From assembly GCA_964607515.1 (NCBI GenBank), contig CAZSKU010000010.1, positions 1 through 64,000 of the forward strand: a stretch of DNA of 64,000 bases, written 5' to 3'. The DNA comes from UBA6080 sp964607515 (GTDB lineage: Bacteria > Fermentibacterota > Fermentibacteria > Fermentibacterales > JCC-6). Shown piece by piece: positions 8,895 to 17,713 of this stretch; the first letter of the stretch is position 1; every line of letters begins with the position of its first letter. The notes below the pieces were generated by a model, which saw only the letters and a list, made by a program, of their open reading frames with translations, ran no database searches and had not been told where the DNA came from. The position numbers and the translations under genes are program-made.

Positions 8895-9481
8895 TGTCTT
8901 CCGTTATTCCCTTCGTTGTGGAGAGGGACGGCAACTATGAGAGGTCCTACGACATCTACTCGAGGCTTCTCAAGGATAGAATCGTTTTCATCGGCGACGT
9001 GATCACCCCCCAGACCGCCGGACTGGTGGTGGCTCAGCTGCTGTTTCTCGAGGGGCAGGATCCCAAGAAGGACATCAACATGTACATACACAGCCCCGGA
9101 GGTTCCGTCTCGGCGGGGCTGGCCATCTACGACACCATGCGGTTCATCAGGCCCCACGTGGCAACCTTCTGCATGGGCAGCGCCGCCAGCATGGGCGCTC
9201 TTCTTCTGGCCGCAGGCACCCGGGGCAAGAGGAACATCCTTCCCCACGCCCGGGTGATGATCCACCAGCCCAGCGGCGGCGTCAGCGGTCAGGCCAGCGA
9301 CATCGAGATCGAAGCCAGGGAAATCCTCAAGATCCGGGAGGAGATGAACGCAATTCTCGCGGAGAGCACCGGTCAGCCGGTGGAGCGGATCGCCCGGGAC
9401 ACCGACAGGAACTTCTGGATGAACGCCGTTGAATCGGTGGAGTACGGTCTGGTGGACAATATACTGGACAAGAGGCTCTGA
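8894..9481 (+). CDS. clpP: ATP-dependent Clp protease proteolytic subunit
   Basis: A 195-residue serine protease that forms the barrel of the ClpXP machine. The catalytic Ser99 lies in MGSAASMGA, the catalytic His124 in VMIHQPSGG, and the likely Asp171 in RDTDRNFWM. ATG 8894 overlaps the tig stop and GGAGGAGG is just upstream; the frame is open further 5' but only inside tig. The N-terminus (SSVIPFVVERD) fits a ClpP with a short or no propeptide. It is followed one base later by clpX. Confidence 0.97.
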   Translation: MSSVIPFVVERDGNYERSYDIYSRLLKDRIVFIGDVITPQTAGLVVAQLLFLEGQDPKKDINMYIHSPGGSVSAGLAIYDTMRFIRPHVATFCMGSAASMGALLLAAGTRGKRNILPHARVMIHQPSGGVSGQASDIEIEAREILKIREEMNAILAESTGQPVERIARDTDRNFWMNAVESVEYGLVDNILDKRL

Positions 9482-9482
9482 G

Positions 9483-10727
9483 ATGCCCAAGGAGAAACGC
9501 TGTTCCTTCTGCAACCGGGCTTCCGAGGAGGTGAACCAGCTCATCCAGGGTCCCGGGGTGTGCATCTGCGACGACTGCGTTCGCTACTGCAGCGAAATCA
9601 TCTCCGAAACCCCCGGCAAGGGAGAGGAGAAGGCCTCCAAGGGTTTTCTCAGCAAGGGTCTTCCTTCGCCCAGGGAAATAAAGGAACAGCTGGACCAGTA
9701 CGTGGTTGGCCAGGAGAGGGCCAAGAAGGTTCTATCCGTGGCGGTCTACAACCACTACAAGAAGCTGCTGGCCAAACACCGGGGCGAAACCGAAGTGGAG
9801 CTGGAGAAGAGCAACATCCTCCTGCTGGGTCCCACGGGAGTCGGGAAAACCCTTCTTGCGAGAACCCTGGCCAGGATTCTCGAGGTTCCCTTCGCCATCG
9901 CCGACGCCACGACCCTCACCGAGGCCGGCTACGTGGGCGAAGACGTGGAGAACATCCTTCTGAGGCTCCTCCAGGTCACGGATATGAACGTGGAGGAGGC
10001 CCAGCACGGCATCATCTACATAGACGAGCTGGACAAGATCTCCCGGAAGTCCGAGAACCCGTCCATCACCAGGGACGTCTCCGGCGAGGGGGTTCAGCAG
10101 GCCCTTCTCAAGATAGTGGAGGGCACCAAGGCGGGGGTCCCCCCCCAGGGCGGGAGGAAGCACCCCTACCAGGAGAACATCTACATCGACACCTCCGGGA
10201 TTCTGTTCATATGCGGCGGCGCTTTCCACGGCCTCGACAGGATCATCGAGTCCAGGCTGAGCCGGGGGGCCATAGGCTTCAGCGCCCACATTTCCGGGGA
10301 GGAGCAGGACTCGTCCATTCTGGAACAGGTGGAGGTCCACGACCTGGTGCGCTACGGCATCATTCCGGAACTGGTGGGCCGGCTTCCTGTGGTGGTGGCC
10401 CTGGAGGATCTTGACGAACAGGCACTGGTCCGGGTTCTGAGGGAGCCCAGGAACGCCCTTCTCAGGCAGTACTCCTACCTTTTCAGCCTGGAGGGGATCG
10501 AGCTGGACATCACCGAAGAAGCCCTCAGGGCCATCGCGGTGGAGGCCAGAAAGGCCAGGAGCGGCGCCCGGGGCCTGCGGTCCATCCTGGAGCGGATACT
10601 GCTGGAGCCCATGTACTCCATCCCGGATTCCAGGGAAAAATCAGGGATGCTTCTGGTGGACGAGGCATGCGTGACCGGGGTCAAGAAACCCCGGGTCACC
10701 GCCAGGAGGGGCAGGAAAGCGGTCTGA
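9483..10727 (+). CDS. clpX: ClpX unfoldase subunit of the Clp protease
   Basis: A 414-residue AAA+ unfoldase. The N-terminal zinc-binding domain shows CSFC and CICDDC (about residues 7-35). The AAA+ module has Walker A GPTGVGKT at about 118-125, Walker B IIYIDELDK, the pore loop region with AGYVGEDVE, and a C-terminal D2 small domain. The IGF-type loop that docks on ClpP appears as IGFSAH. It recognises tagged substrates and feeds them to ClpP. The start is one base after the clpP stop, with the frame open further upstream only inside clpP. Confidence 0.97.
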   Translation: MPKEKRCSFCNRASEEVNQLIQGPGVCICDDCVRYCSEIISETPGKGEEKASKGFLSKGLPSPREIKEQLDQYVVGQERAKKVLSVAVYNHYKKLLAKHRGETEVELEKSNILLLGPTGVGKTLLARTLARILEVPFAIADATTLTEAGYVGEDVENILLRLLQVTDMNVEEAQHGIIYIDELDKISRKSENPSITRDVSGEGVQQALLKIVEGTKAGVPPQGGRKHPYQENIYIDTSGILFICGGAFHGLDRIIESRLSRGAIGFSAHISGEEQDSSILEQVEVHDLVRYGIIPELVGRLPVVVALEDLDEQALVRVLREPRNALLRQYSYLFSLEGIELDITEEALRAIAVEARKARSGARGLRSILERILLEPMYSIPDSREKSGMLLVDEACVTGVKKPRVTARRGRKAV

Positions 10728-10728
10728 T

Positions 10729-11298
10729 TTGCCCGGTCTGGAACTTCGGTTTCTGAAAAGCTGCCCGGGAGGGATCGGCCTTCCCGATGACGGTCTGCCG
10801 GAGGTGGCCTTCACGGGAAGGTCCAACGTGGGCAAGTCATCCCTGATAAACAGCCTGGCCGGGGGGGTTCAGGTGGCCAGGACCAGTTCCACTCCTGGCT
10901 GCACCAGGTTCATCAACATTTATTCCACGAATCACGGATACTACATCGCCGATCTGCCCGGCTACGGCTACGCCAGGGTTCCCGGGGCCGACCGGGTCCG
11001 CTGGCTTTCGTGGATGCAGGAGTACCTGGAAGGCCGGCGCCCCCTCAGGGGAACCGTGATGCTGGTGGACTGCAGGCACCCCGGGCTGGAGAGCGACAGG
11101 ATCATGGCGGAGTTTCTTCGGGGCTGCGGAAAGCCTTACGTGGTGGCTCTGACCAAGAGCGACAAGCTGGGACCGGCCAGGATGGCCGAGTCTCGAAGGG
11201 AAGCCGGGGAACTGGGACCGGTGATCCCCGTCTCCTCGGTGAAGGGAACCGGGATCCGGGAACTGCTGCGCTGGCTCGTCCAGGTCACGGCGGATTAG
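10729..11298 (+). CDS. engB: Ribosome biogenesis GTPase EngB/YsxC
   Basis: A 189-residue GTPase of the EngB (YihA/YsxC) family needed for large-subunit assembly. G1 is GRSNVGKS, the switch II/G3 region is DLPGYGYA, G4 is TKSDK and G5 is PVSSVKGTGI. The length is slightly short but complete. The start is taken as TTG at 10729, one base after the clpX stop, because no ATG gives the full N-terminal strand. AGGAGG lies further upstream inside clpX. Confidence 0.93.
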   Translation: MPGLELRFLKSCPGGIGLPDDGLPEVAFTGRSNVGKSSLINSLAGGVQVARTSSTPGCTRFINIYSTNHGYYIADLPGYGYARVPGADRVRWLSWMQEYLEGRRPLRGTVMLVDCRHPGLESDRIMAEFLRGCGKPYVVALTKSDKLGPARMAESRREAGELGPVIPVSSVKGTGIRELLRWLVQVTAD

Positions 11299-11306
11299 GG
11301 GGAGGA

Positions 11307-12581
11307 ATGCCGGTCAGAATAGTTGTGGGCCTTCAGTGGGGCGACGAGGGCAAGGGCAAGATGGTGGACCGCCTGGCGGAGGACGCCTCGGCGGTGGCCA
11401 GGTTCTCCGGCGGGGCGAACGCCGGTCACACCGTAAAAACCCCAGCCGGCAGGTTCGCCCTGCACCAGCTTCCCTCCGGGGTTCTCCGGGAGGGGGTGCT
11501 GGGGATCATAGGATCGGGCTGCGTGGTCGACCCCGGGGCTCTGCTGGAGGAGATGGAAAATCTGGAGAAGGCCGGGGTGTTCCTGGGCGACAGGCTCATC
11601 GTGAGCGGCAAGGCTCACCTGGTTCACCCCGCGGCAAAGGTGACCGAGGCCCTGTCGGAAAGCGGCGGTGAAAGAAGGATCGGCACCACAGGCCGGGGGA
11701 TAGGCCCCACCTACGTGGACAAGTTCAGCCGCCGGGGCATCCGCCTGGAGGACATTTCCATGCCCGGGAGGTTCGCCGGGGCCGCCGAACAGAGGACCGA
11801 AAGCTGCATACGTGAGTCGGGGCTCGATGAATCCAGCGCCTCTGAACTCAGGGAACAGACCGGTCTCTTCATCAGGGCCGCCCTTTCCCTGGCCAGATAC
11901 ACCGGGGACGCTTCCTACGCGTTATCCAGAATACTGGACGGGAACGGAACGGTGATCGCCGAGGGAGCCCAGGGCACCCTGCTGGACCCGGACCACGGCA
12001 CATACCCCTACGTGACCTGCGGCCAGTGCGTCAGCGGGGCGGCCTGCACCAGCCTGGGCTTCGGCCCCGGCAGGGTGGACCAGGTGACGGGGGTTCTGAA
12101 GGCCTACAGCAGCCGGGTCGGCGAGGGGCCGTTTCCCACGGAGCAGGCCAACGAGCTGGGAGACAGGATCAGGCAGGCTGGCAACGAGTACGGCACCACC
12201 ACGGGAAGACCCCGAAGGTGCGGCTGGCTCGACGGTGTCCTGGCCCGGTACGCGGTTCGCCTCAACGGGTGCGACTGGCTGACTATAACCCTTCTGGACG
12301 TGCTTTCGGGCTTCGATACCCTTCAGGTCTGCACAAGGTACGAGCTGGACCCCGAACAGGACCTGGCCCTCTTCGAGACAGGAGTCCGGCTCGGTTTTCA
12401 CGTTCCCGTGTACGAGAGCCTTCCCGGCTGGAAGGAAGACATTCGGGGCGAGACCCGGTGGGATTCCCTGCCGGAGAACGCCAGAAGGTACGTACTGGCC
12501 GTGGAGAAGCTCGCCGGTGCGCCCGTCAGGGCGGTATCCACGGGGCCTGAACGGGACCACCTTATCGTCAGGGACCTCTGA
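11307..12581 (+). CDS. purA: Adenylosuccinate synthetase
   Basis: A 424-residue enzyme that joins IMP and aspartate with GTP to make adenylosuccinate, the first step from IMP to AMP. The N-terminus has the family GTP-binding opening VGLQWGDEGKGK. FSGGANAGHT contains the catalytic His region, and GTTGRGIGP and TTTGRPRRCGWLD are also present. Length and motifs are normal. GGGGAGG lies just upstream of ATG 11307; the open frame further upstream is inside engB and is not used. Confidence 0.97.
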   Translation: MPVRIVVGLQWGDEGKGKMVDRLAEDASAVARFSGGANAGHTVKTPAGRFALHQLPSGVLREGVLGIIGSGCVVDPGALLEEMENLEKAGVFLGDRLIVSGKAHLVHPAAKVTEALSESGGERRIGTTGRGIGPTYVDKFSRRGIRLEDISMPGRFAGAAEQRTESCIRESGLDESSASELREQTGLFIRAALSLARYTGDASYALSRILDGNGTVIAEGAQGTLLDPDHGTYPYVTCGQCVSGAACTSLGFGPGRVDQVTGVLKAYSSRVGEGPFPTEQANELGDRIRQAGNEYGTTTGRPRRCGWLDGVLARYAVRLNGCDWLTITLLDVLSGFDTLQVCTRYELDPEQDLALFETGVRLGFHVPVYESLPGWKEDIRGETRWDSLPENARRYVLAVEKLAGAPVRAVSTGPERDHLIVRDL

Positions 12582-12583
12582 GG

Positions 12584-13960
12584 GTGGACCGTCCCCACTG
12601 GCCCGGACACCTGTTCGATACCCACTGCCACCTGCACTTCCCCGAGTTTTTCGACGACCTGGACCAGGTGCTGGACAGGGCGCTGAAGGCGGGAATCAGG
12701 GGTATCCTTGTTCCCTCGGTGGACCTTCCCTCGAGCCGCGCATCCAGCGGCATCGCCGGAGAATGGGGTCTGTGGTCGGCGGCGGGTTTGCACCCGAATC
12801 ATCTGGAAGAGGCTTCGGAGGATAGTTTCCACGGGATAAGACGGCTCTGCCTTCTTCCCCAGGCGGCAGCCGTGGGCGAAACCGGCCTGGACCACTACCG
12901 CGACCGTTTTCCCCGGAAACTCCAGCTCCACTGGTTCCAGCGGCAGATCGGCCTTGCGGAGGCCCTGGGGCTGCCCCTGGTGGTTCACTCCCGGGGCGCC
13001 GAGGAGGAGGTTCTGGACGTTCTGCCCGGCAATCCTTCCTTCCCCGTCATCCTCCACAGCTGGAACGGCGGGCTCGAGACCACGGGAAAGGCCCTCTCGA
13101 GGGGCTTCTACATGGGATTCACCGGAGCGGTCACCTATCGGAGGAGCGCTTCAGCCGGAGTCTTCGACGCCGTCCCCAGGGAACTGGTGCTGCCGGAAAC
13201 CGACGCCCCGTTCCTCCCCCCCGAACCCTTCCGGGGCCGTAGGAACGAACCGGCGCACACAGGCGTCGTTGCCCGTTGGATTGCCCTACGCTGGGGCGTT
13301 CCCGTGGCGGAGGCGTGCTCCGTGCTGTGGGAGAACAGCCTTCGGGCATTCAGGCTGCACCCGGAAAACCGTCGGACCCACCTGGTCTACCCGCTGGAGG
13401 ACAGGCTCTACGTGAACCTGACCGGGCTGTGCGACTCGGACTGTGCATTCTGCGTGCGGAAACGGCAGGATGGAATCGGGGGGTACTTCCTGAGGCACCC
13501 GGAGGAACCTTCCAGGGAATCGTTGCTGGCGGCCCTGAAGGCGGCGGAACCGCGGGAGTACGCCGAGGTTGTCTTCTGCGGCTACGGTGAACCCACCATG
13601 AGGCCCGACCTTCTGGCGGAGGCGGCTGACATGGCATCCGCCGCCGGCGCTGCGACAAGGCTCAACACCAACGGCCTTTGCCTGGACCGGCTCAGCCCGG
13701 AGGAAACCGGGAACCTTCTGAGAAGATTCACCAGGGTGAGCGTAAGCCTGAACGCCTCCGGCGCCGCGGAGTACCGGCGGATATGCCCCGGCGGGTGCGA
13801 CGACGGCTGGGAGAAACTGATGTCCTTCATCCGCCTCGTCGGAAAACTGGGAATCTCCGGGCGGCTCACGGCGGTGGCGGGTTCCGGGGCGGACATACCC
13901 AAGGTCCGGGCTCTGGCCTCCAGACTGGAGATGCCCTTCACCCTGAGGGGAGAGCCTTGA
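12584..13960 (+). CDS. TatD-family metal-dependent hydrolase fused to a radical SAM domain
   Basis: A 458-residue two-domain protein. Residues about 1-265 are a TatD-type hydrolase: metal ligands are visible as DTHCHLH, GETGLD, VVHSRG, LHSWNGG and ETDAPFL, so the site looks complete. Residues about 275-458 are a compact radical SAM domain with the cluster motif C283-x3-C287-x2-C290 (CDSDCAFC), a GYGEPTM stretch and a TNGL strand. TatD enzymes are DNases or D-aminoacyl-tRNA deacylases. A radical SAM protein encoded next to TatD is known as a family; here both are one chain. The substrate of the radical SAM half is unknown. GTG start 2 bases after the purA stop; the end overlaps rsmA (TTGA). 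Confidence 0.9.
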   Translation: MDRPHWPGHLFDTHCHLHFPEFFDDLDQVLDRALKAGIRGILVPSVDLPSSRASSGIAGEWGLWSAAGLHPNHLEEASEDSFHGIRRLCLLPQAAAVGETGLDHYRDRFPRKLQLHWFQRQIGLAEALGLPLVVHSRGAEEEVLDVLPGNPSFPVILHSWNGGLETTGKALSRGFYMGFTGAVTYRRSASAGVFDAVPRELVLPETDAPFLPPEPFRGRRNEPAHTGVVARWIALRWGVPVAEACSVLWENSLRAFRLHPENRRTHLVYPLEDRLYVNLTGLCDSDCAFCVRKRQDGIGGYFLRHPEEPSRESLLAALKAAEPREYAEVVFCGYGEPTMRPDLLAEAADMASAAGAATRLNTNGLCLDRLSPEETGNLLRRFTRVSVSLNASGAAEYRRICPGGCDDGWEKLMSFIRLVGKLGISGRLTAVAGSGADIPKVRALASRLEMPFTLRGEP

Positions 13961-14772
13961 ACGAGGCCGAGACCAGGGCGACCCTGAGGCTTCTCGGAGT
14001 CTCCCCCGACAGGGGATTCGGGCAGAGCTTTCTGATCAATCCTTTCCTGGCCGCCAGGATAGCCTCCGCCCTGGGCCCTTCCGGGGGAACCGTGCTGGAG
14101 ATCGGTCCCGGGCTGGGGGCGCTCACCGGAGCCCTGGCTGAGCGGGGGCACATGGTGACCGCCGTGGAGATATCCCAGGCCATGAGCCAGTACCTCAGGG
14201 AAAGGCTGCCCTGCGTCAGGGTGGTCCAGGGGGACTTCATGAAGACCGAGCCGGAAGACATTCCAGGTCACCCCTTCCAGTCCGTGGCTTCGAACCTTCC
14301 CTACAGCATTTCCACCCCGGCTCTTCTGCGGTTGTGCGAACCCGGCTTCGGCAGCGTATCCAGGGCGGTTCTGATGCTTCAGAGGGAGGTTGCGCTGAGG
14401 CTGGAGTGCGTTTCCGGAGGCCGGGAGTACGGAAGGCTGGCCCTGGCGGTATGGCCGCATTTCCGGGTGAGCGTGCTCTTCGAAGCTGGACCGTGGGAGT
14501 TCTTTCCGAGACCCGAGGTGGAGTCCCTGGTGGTGCTTCTGGAGAGGAAGCCGGCGTCTCCCGTGAAGCCGGAGCTCTACGGGCGTTTTCTGGAACTGGT
14601 GAAGGCCTCCTTTTCAGCCAGGAGGAAGAAGATCGTGAACAACCTTGCCCGGGTATATGGAAAAAACCGGGCTTTGGCTATACTTGACGGCGCGGGGGTG
14701 GATCCCGGCCTTCGCCCCGAGAGGGTCGCTCCCGAGAGTTTCGCCAGGATGGCGGAGGAGGTGGGTTCTTGA
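13957..14772 (+). CDS. rsmA: 16S rRNA dimethyladenosine transferase RsmA/KsgA
   Basis: A 271-residue enzyme that dimethylates two adjacent adenines near the 3' end of 16S rRNA. It shows the early FGQSFLIN, the SAM-binding LEIGPGLGALT, the acidic VTAVEISQ and the catalytic NLPYSIS motif. The C-terminal part has FSARRKKIVNNL. TTG at 13957 overlaps the previous stop and has GGGGAGAG a few bases upstream; an in-frame extension runs back inside the TatD gene. It overlaps the next gene by four bases (TTGA). Confidence 0.95.
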   Translation: MNEAETRATLRLLGVSPDRGFGQSFLINPFLAARIASALGPSGGTVLEIGPGLGALTGALAERGHMVTAVEISQAMSQYLRERLPCVRVVQGDFMKTEPEDIPGHPFQSVASNLPYSISTPALLRLCEPGFGSVSRAVLMLQREVALRLECVSGGREYGRLALAVWPHFRVSVLFEAGPWEFFPRPEVESLVVLLERKPASPVKPELYGRFLELVKASFSARRKKIVNNLARVYGKNRALAILDGAGVDPGLRPERVAPESFARMAEEVGS

Positions 14773-16574
14773 GAAGACACATCGCCGCGGTTCTTTTCCT
14801 GACGGCTTCACTGGCGGCATGGAACGCCAATTACTCCATCGGGCTGGACCAGTACAAGAACACCAGCACCCTCAACAACAGCCTCACCTTCTCCCGTGAA
14901 CTCACCGAAACCCTGAGCCTCAACGGTTCCATGAGCTTCACAGCCCTGCGGGAGTACGCTCTTGACAGCTTCACCGACGGCAGGAGCGGGCGCGGCTGGC
15001 TGAGCTGGAAGCCCAGGCCGGGTCTGGAACTCTCGACTAATCTCTCCCGGAGTCTGGAGTTGAAGGACGTCGAGGGGGATATGGAGCGGGACCAGGTGTA
15101 CGACAGCGGCACCGGGCAGATCAGGTACGGCCCCACGGACTGGCTCTCCCTCAACATGCAGGCGGGCCTTTTCTCATCCAGCACCATGGAGCGCGACTCC
15201 CTGGCCCCCAAGGTGAACGACGGCACCCTGCACGATCTCGGCGCCACCCTGAACAGAAGGCTCTTCGGGCTCGTCAACACCAATCTGAGCGTGACCCGGG
15301 GCAGGTCCTTCGGAAGCCTGGTGGACTCCGGGCGGGACAACATCACGGCCCGGGCCGCCTACAGTTTTCCGGACCCGTGGCTCGGAGGCGGCCTCAACGC
15401 CGAGGTGAACGCTGGAAGGAACTTCAACACCTACTACGAGGATGAGACAACCCGATACGGAGACACCTGGGGACACACCGAGTCGGTGACCCTTCCCGAG
15501 CTGATCCCCGGAATATTCATGGAGATGAGCGGCGGCTGGTCCTTTGAAGACAGGACGAACCAGGATTTCGAACCCGACACCACCCTGGACGGCCACCCCA
15601 GCGACAACGCCACCCACAGCAGGAACATAGGCAGCACCATGGTATGGGAGATGATGGAGGACATCGAGTTCAACGTGAGCATCTCCCGAACCCTGGAACT
15701 GCAGGAGTCGAAGGCGTACATAGCCGGGGTCCAGAACCTGTTCGACATCTCCAAGGCCATCGAGGACAGGATGCTCTCCTTCCGGATCAGCTACACCCCC
15801 GGGGCCAGCAACATCACCTTCCACCGGATAGTGGACCTCTACCGCACCGACACCGACGGCACCTGGGAGGACAGCTTCGGCAACGTGTACCAGGACGACA
15901 CTGACAACGACGAACTCCGGGAGCTTCTGGGGGTGAGCGCCAGGATTCCCCTCAGCCGGTGGTTCACCCTTAAGGGAGAGATGCAGGGGCAGCGCCGGGA
16001 GACCATCTACATAATGGCGGCCATGTCCGGGGAGAGCCGGCGGAGTTCCACCTACAGCATAAGACCAGGTTACGAGTGCCAGGTGGGCGGAGGCTGGAAG
16101 CTGGACCATTCGGTGAAGCTCAGCGCGGACTACACAACCTACTTCTTCCCGGAGTTCACCAGCCAGGGCAACCGGCTCAGCCGCAGGCTGGACTCGTACT
16201 TCAATTTCAGCCGGGTGAGCAGCGACAGCACGGTGCTGGGGTTGAATCACACCTTCTGGTTCAGGGACCAGGGACGCTACGAGAACCGGCTCTACAGCCG
16301 CACGTCGGAAACGGTGAATTCCAGACTCACCCTGAACACGGGCTTCCACGTGTCCGACAGGGTGGGGATCACCCCGAGCTACGGCTGGGAGTACTCCTGG
16401 AGCAACAGGCTCGACCTCGGGTACAGCGAAGACGAGCACATCCACCACGTGGGGTTGAGGAGCAGCATAGACGCCTTCGGGGGGGTTCTGTCCACCAGCA
16501 TCACCAGGTCCTTCCGGCGGACCGGCCCCCCCAGCTACTGGCAGGCCTCGGTGGCCTTCAACTACCTGCTTTAG
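14769..16574 (+). CDS. Predicted outer-membrane beta-barrel protein
   Basis: A 601-residue exported protein of unknown function. It has a short signal peptide (about residues 1-20, ending near SLAAWNA). The rest is made of alternating short strands with many aromatic and Ser/Thr residues at strand ends, for example LTFSRELTETLSLNGSMSF and WLSLNMQAGLF, typical of a large barrel. No enzymatic motif was seen. TTG 14769 overlaps the rsmA stop, and the strong GGAGGAGG a few bases upstream supports it. It is co-transcribed with the lipoprotein at 16584, which could be its partner at the outer membrane (inference). Confidence 0.7.
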   Translation: MRRHIAAVLFLTASLAAWNANYSIGLDQYKNTSTLNNSLTFSRELTETLSLNGSMSFTALREYALDSFTDGRSGRGWLSWKPRPGLELSTNLSRSLELKDVEGDMERDQVYDSGTGQIRYGPTDWLSLNMQAGLFSSSTMERDSLAPKVNDGTLHDLGATLNRRLFGLVNTNLSVTRGRSFGSLVDSGRDNITARAAYSFPDPWLGGGLNAEVNAGRNFNTYYEDETTRYGDTWGHTESVTLPELIPGIFMEMSGGWSFEDRTNQDFEPDTTLDGHPSDNATHSRNIGSTMVWEMMEDIEFNVSISRTLELQESKAYIAGVQNLFDISKAIEDRMLSFRISYTPGASNITFHRIVDLYRTDTDGTWEDSFGNVYQDDTDNDELRELLGVSARIPLSRWFTLKGEMQGQRRETIYIMAAMSGESRRSSTYSIRPGYECQVGGGWKLDHSVKLSADYTTYFFPEFTSQGNRLSRRLDSYFNFSRVSSDSTVLGLNHTFWFRDQGRYENRLYSRTSETVNSRLTLNTGFHVSDRVGITPSYGWEYSWSNRLDLGYSEDEHIHHVGLRSSIDAFGGVLSTSITRSFRRTGPPSYWQASVAFNYLL

Positions 16575-16583
16575 GAGCCGACC

Positions 16584-17195
16584 ATGAAATACATCCTCAT
16601 CGCAGCCGCCCTGCTGACGGTGTCATGCAGCATCTTCGAACCCAGGGAACCGGAAGACCCCGATCCGGACCCGGGAGTGCAGTGGCAGGATCCCATTCAC
16701 CCTACTCTGGTGCTGGCCAACCTGCAGAACTCCCTGGGCGGCCTTTCGGTGAACTACTACAGCGCGTGTTTTCACGAGAACTTCCTTTTCGAGGCCGACC
16801 CGCTGGATGTCTCCGATCCGGCCTTCAGCGGCCTGGAGTTCTCGAACTGGGGTCGTTCCGTGGAGATCCAGACCGTTTCCTCCATCATCTATCAGGCCCA
16901 GGCTTCCGGCGCCCCCGAGGACAGCCTGGCCTCTGTGTTTCTCATGACCAACCCGGACTACCCGGGCGATCCACCCGTTCCTGTGGACAGCACCACGGTC
17001 TACCGCGACTACTACATAGTCGCCGCGGGGACCCTCGGCTGCGGCTGGGACCGGCCCTCCATGGGCAAGGCGGTGATAACAATGGTGGAGGATGAATTCG
17101 GCCTGTGGAGCATACTCCGGTGGGAGGACTACCGGGTCTCCGGGTACACCGGCGAACACTACACCTGGGGCGTAGCCAAGGCACTGTACAGGTGA
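16584..17195 (+). CDS. Outer-membrane type lipoprotein of unknown function
   Basis: A 203-residue lipoprotein. The signal peptide ends in LTVSC, giving lipidated Cys near residue 15. A Pro/Asp/Glu-rich linker follows (about 20-36), then a globular region with aromatic motifs such as NYYSACFHENFLFEADP and a C-terminal IVAAGTLGCGWDRPSMGKA. The fold recalls the small NTF2/SnoaL-like domains found in other lipoproteins, but this is weak. It lies 9 bases after the barrel gene, and its stop overlaps the methyltransferase start. No specific role can be given. Confidence 0.7.
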   Translation: MKYILIAAALLTVSCSIFEPREPEDPDPDPGVQWQDPIHPTLVLANLQNSLGGLSVNYYSACFHENFLFEADPLDVSDPAFSGLEFSNWGRSVEIQTVSSIIYQAQASGAPEDSLASVFLMTNPDYPGDPPVPVDSTTVYRDYYIVAAGTLGCGWDRPSMGKAVITMVEDEFGLWSILRWEDYRVSGYTGEHYTWGVAKALYR

Positions 17196-17713
17196 TAACC
17201 CATGATTCGGCGCTCCTGGCGGAGGAGGCAGCCGCCGCTCCGGGAAGTCTTGCCTTCGATCTCGGCACCGGAGAGGGGGAAATTCCCAGGCTGGTCTCTG
17301 AAACGAACCCGTTTATTTTCTGGATCGGTGTGGACAGCCGCCCTTCGTTTCAGCCCCTTCCTTCCGGGATCGGCCTTTCCGTCAGGGCCAGGGTGGAAAC
17401 GGTGTCCCGCCTCTTTCCACGGGCCGTGGCGGACCTGGTGACCGCCAATCCGCCCTACCTGGTGAAGGGAAGGGGAAGGCCAAGCCCCGACCCGGACAGG
17501 GAGGCCCGGCGCCGGGGCGGCCCGTTGCTGCTGTACAGATTCGTCTTCGCCGCCGCTCACCTCCTGAAGCCAGGGGGGCTGGCGCTTTTCTCCTTCAGGG
17601 AAGGCATGGATGAGGAGATGCGGACCGTTTTTCGGGCCGCCGGCATGGAACCGGACACGGCCCGAAGGCGGGGGGCGGCCGGTGTGCTGGCCGGCCGGAG
17701 AAGACCCGCGTGA
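17192..17713 (+). CDS. Class I SAM-dependent methyltransferase, TrmN6/HemK-like
   Basis: A protein of about 173 residues with a Rossmann methyltransferase core. The glycine-rich SAM motif is LAFDLGTGEGEIP, an acidic strand end is IGVDSRP, and the catalytic-type motif is TANPPYLV. NPPY is found in enzymes that methylate amino groups of adenine in tRNA or DNA, or glutamine in release factors. The chain is shorter than TrmN6 (about 240 residues), and the C-terminal part ends in an Arg/Gly-rich tail. GTG 17192 overlaps the lipoprotein stop (GTGA); the open frame upstream is inside that gene. The substrate is not resolved. Confidence 0.8.
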   Translation: MITHDSALLAEEAAAAPGSLAFDLGTGEGEIPRLVSETNPFIFWIGVDSRPSFQPLPSGIGLSVRARVETVSRLFPRAVADLVTANPPYLVKGRGRPSPDPDREARRRGGPLLLYRFVFAAAHLLKPGGLALFSFREGMDEEMRTVFRAAGMEPDTARRRGAAGVLAGRRRPA

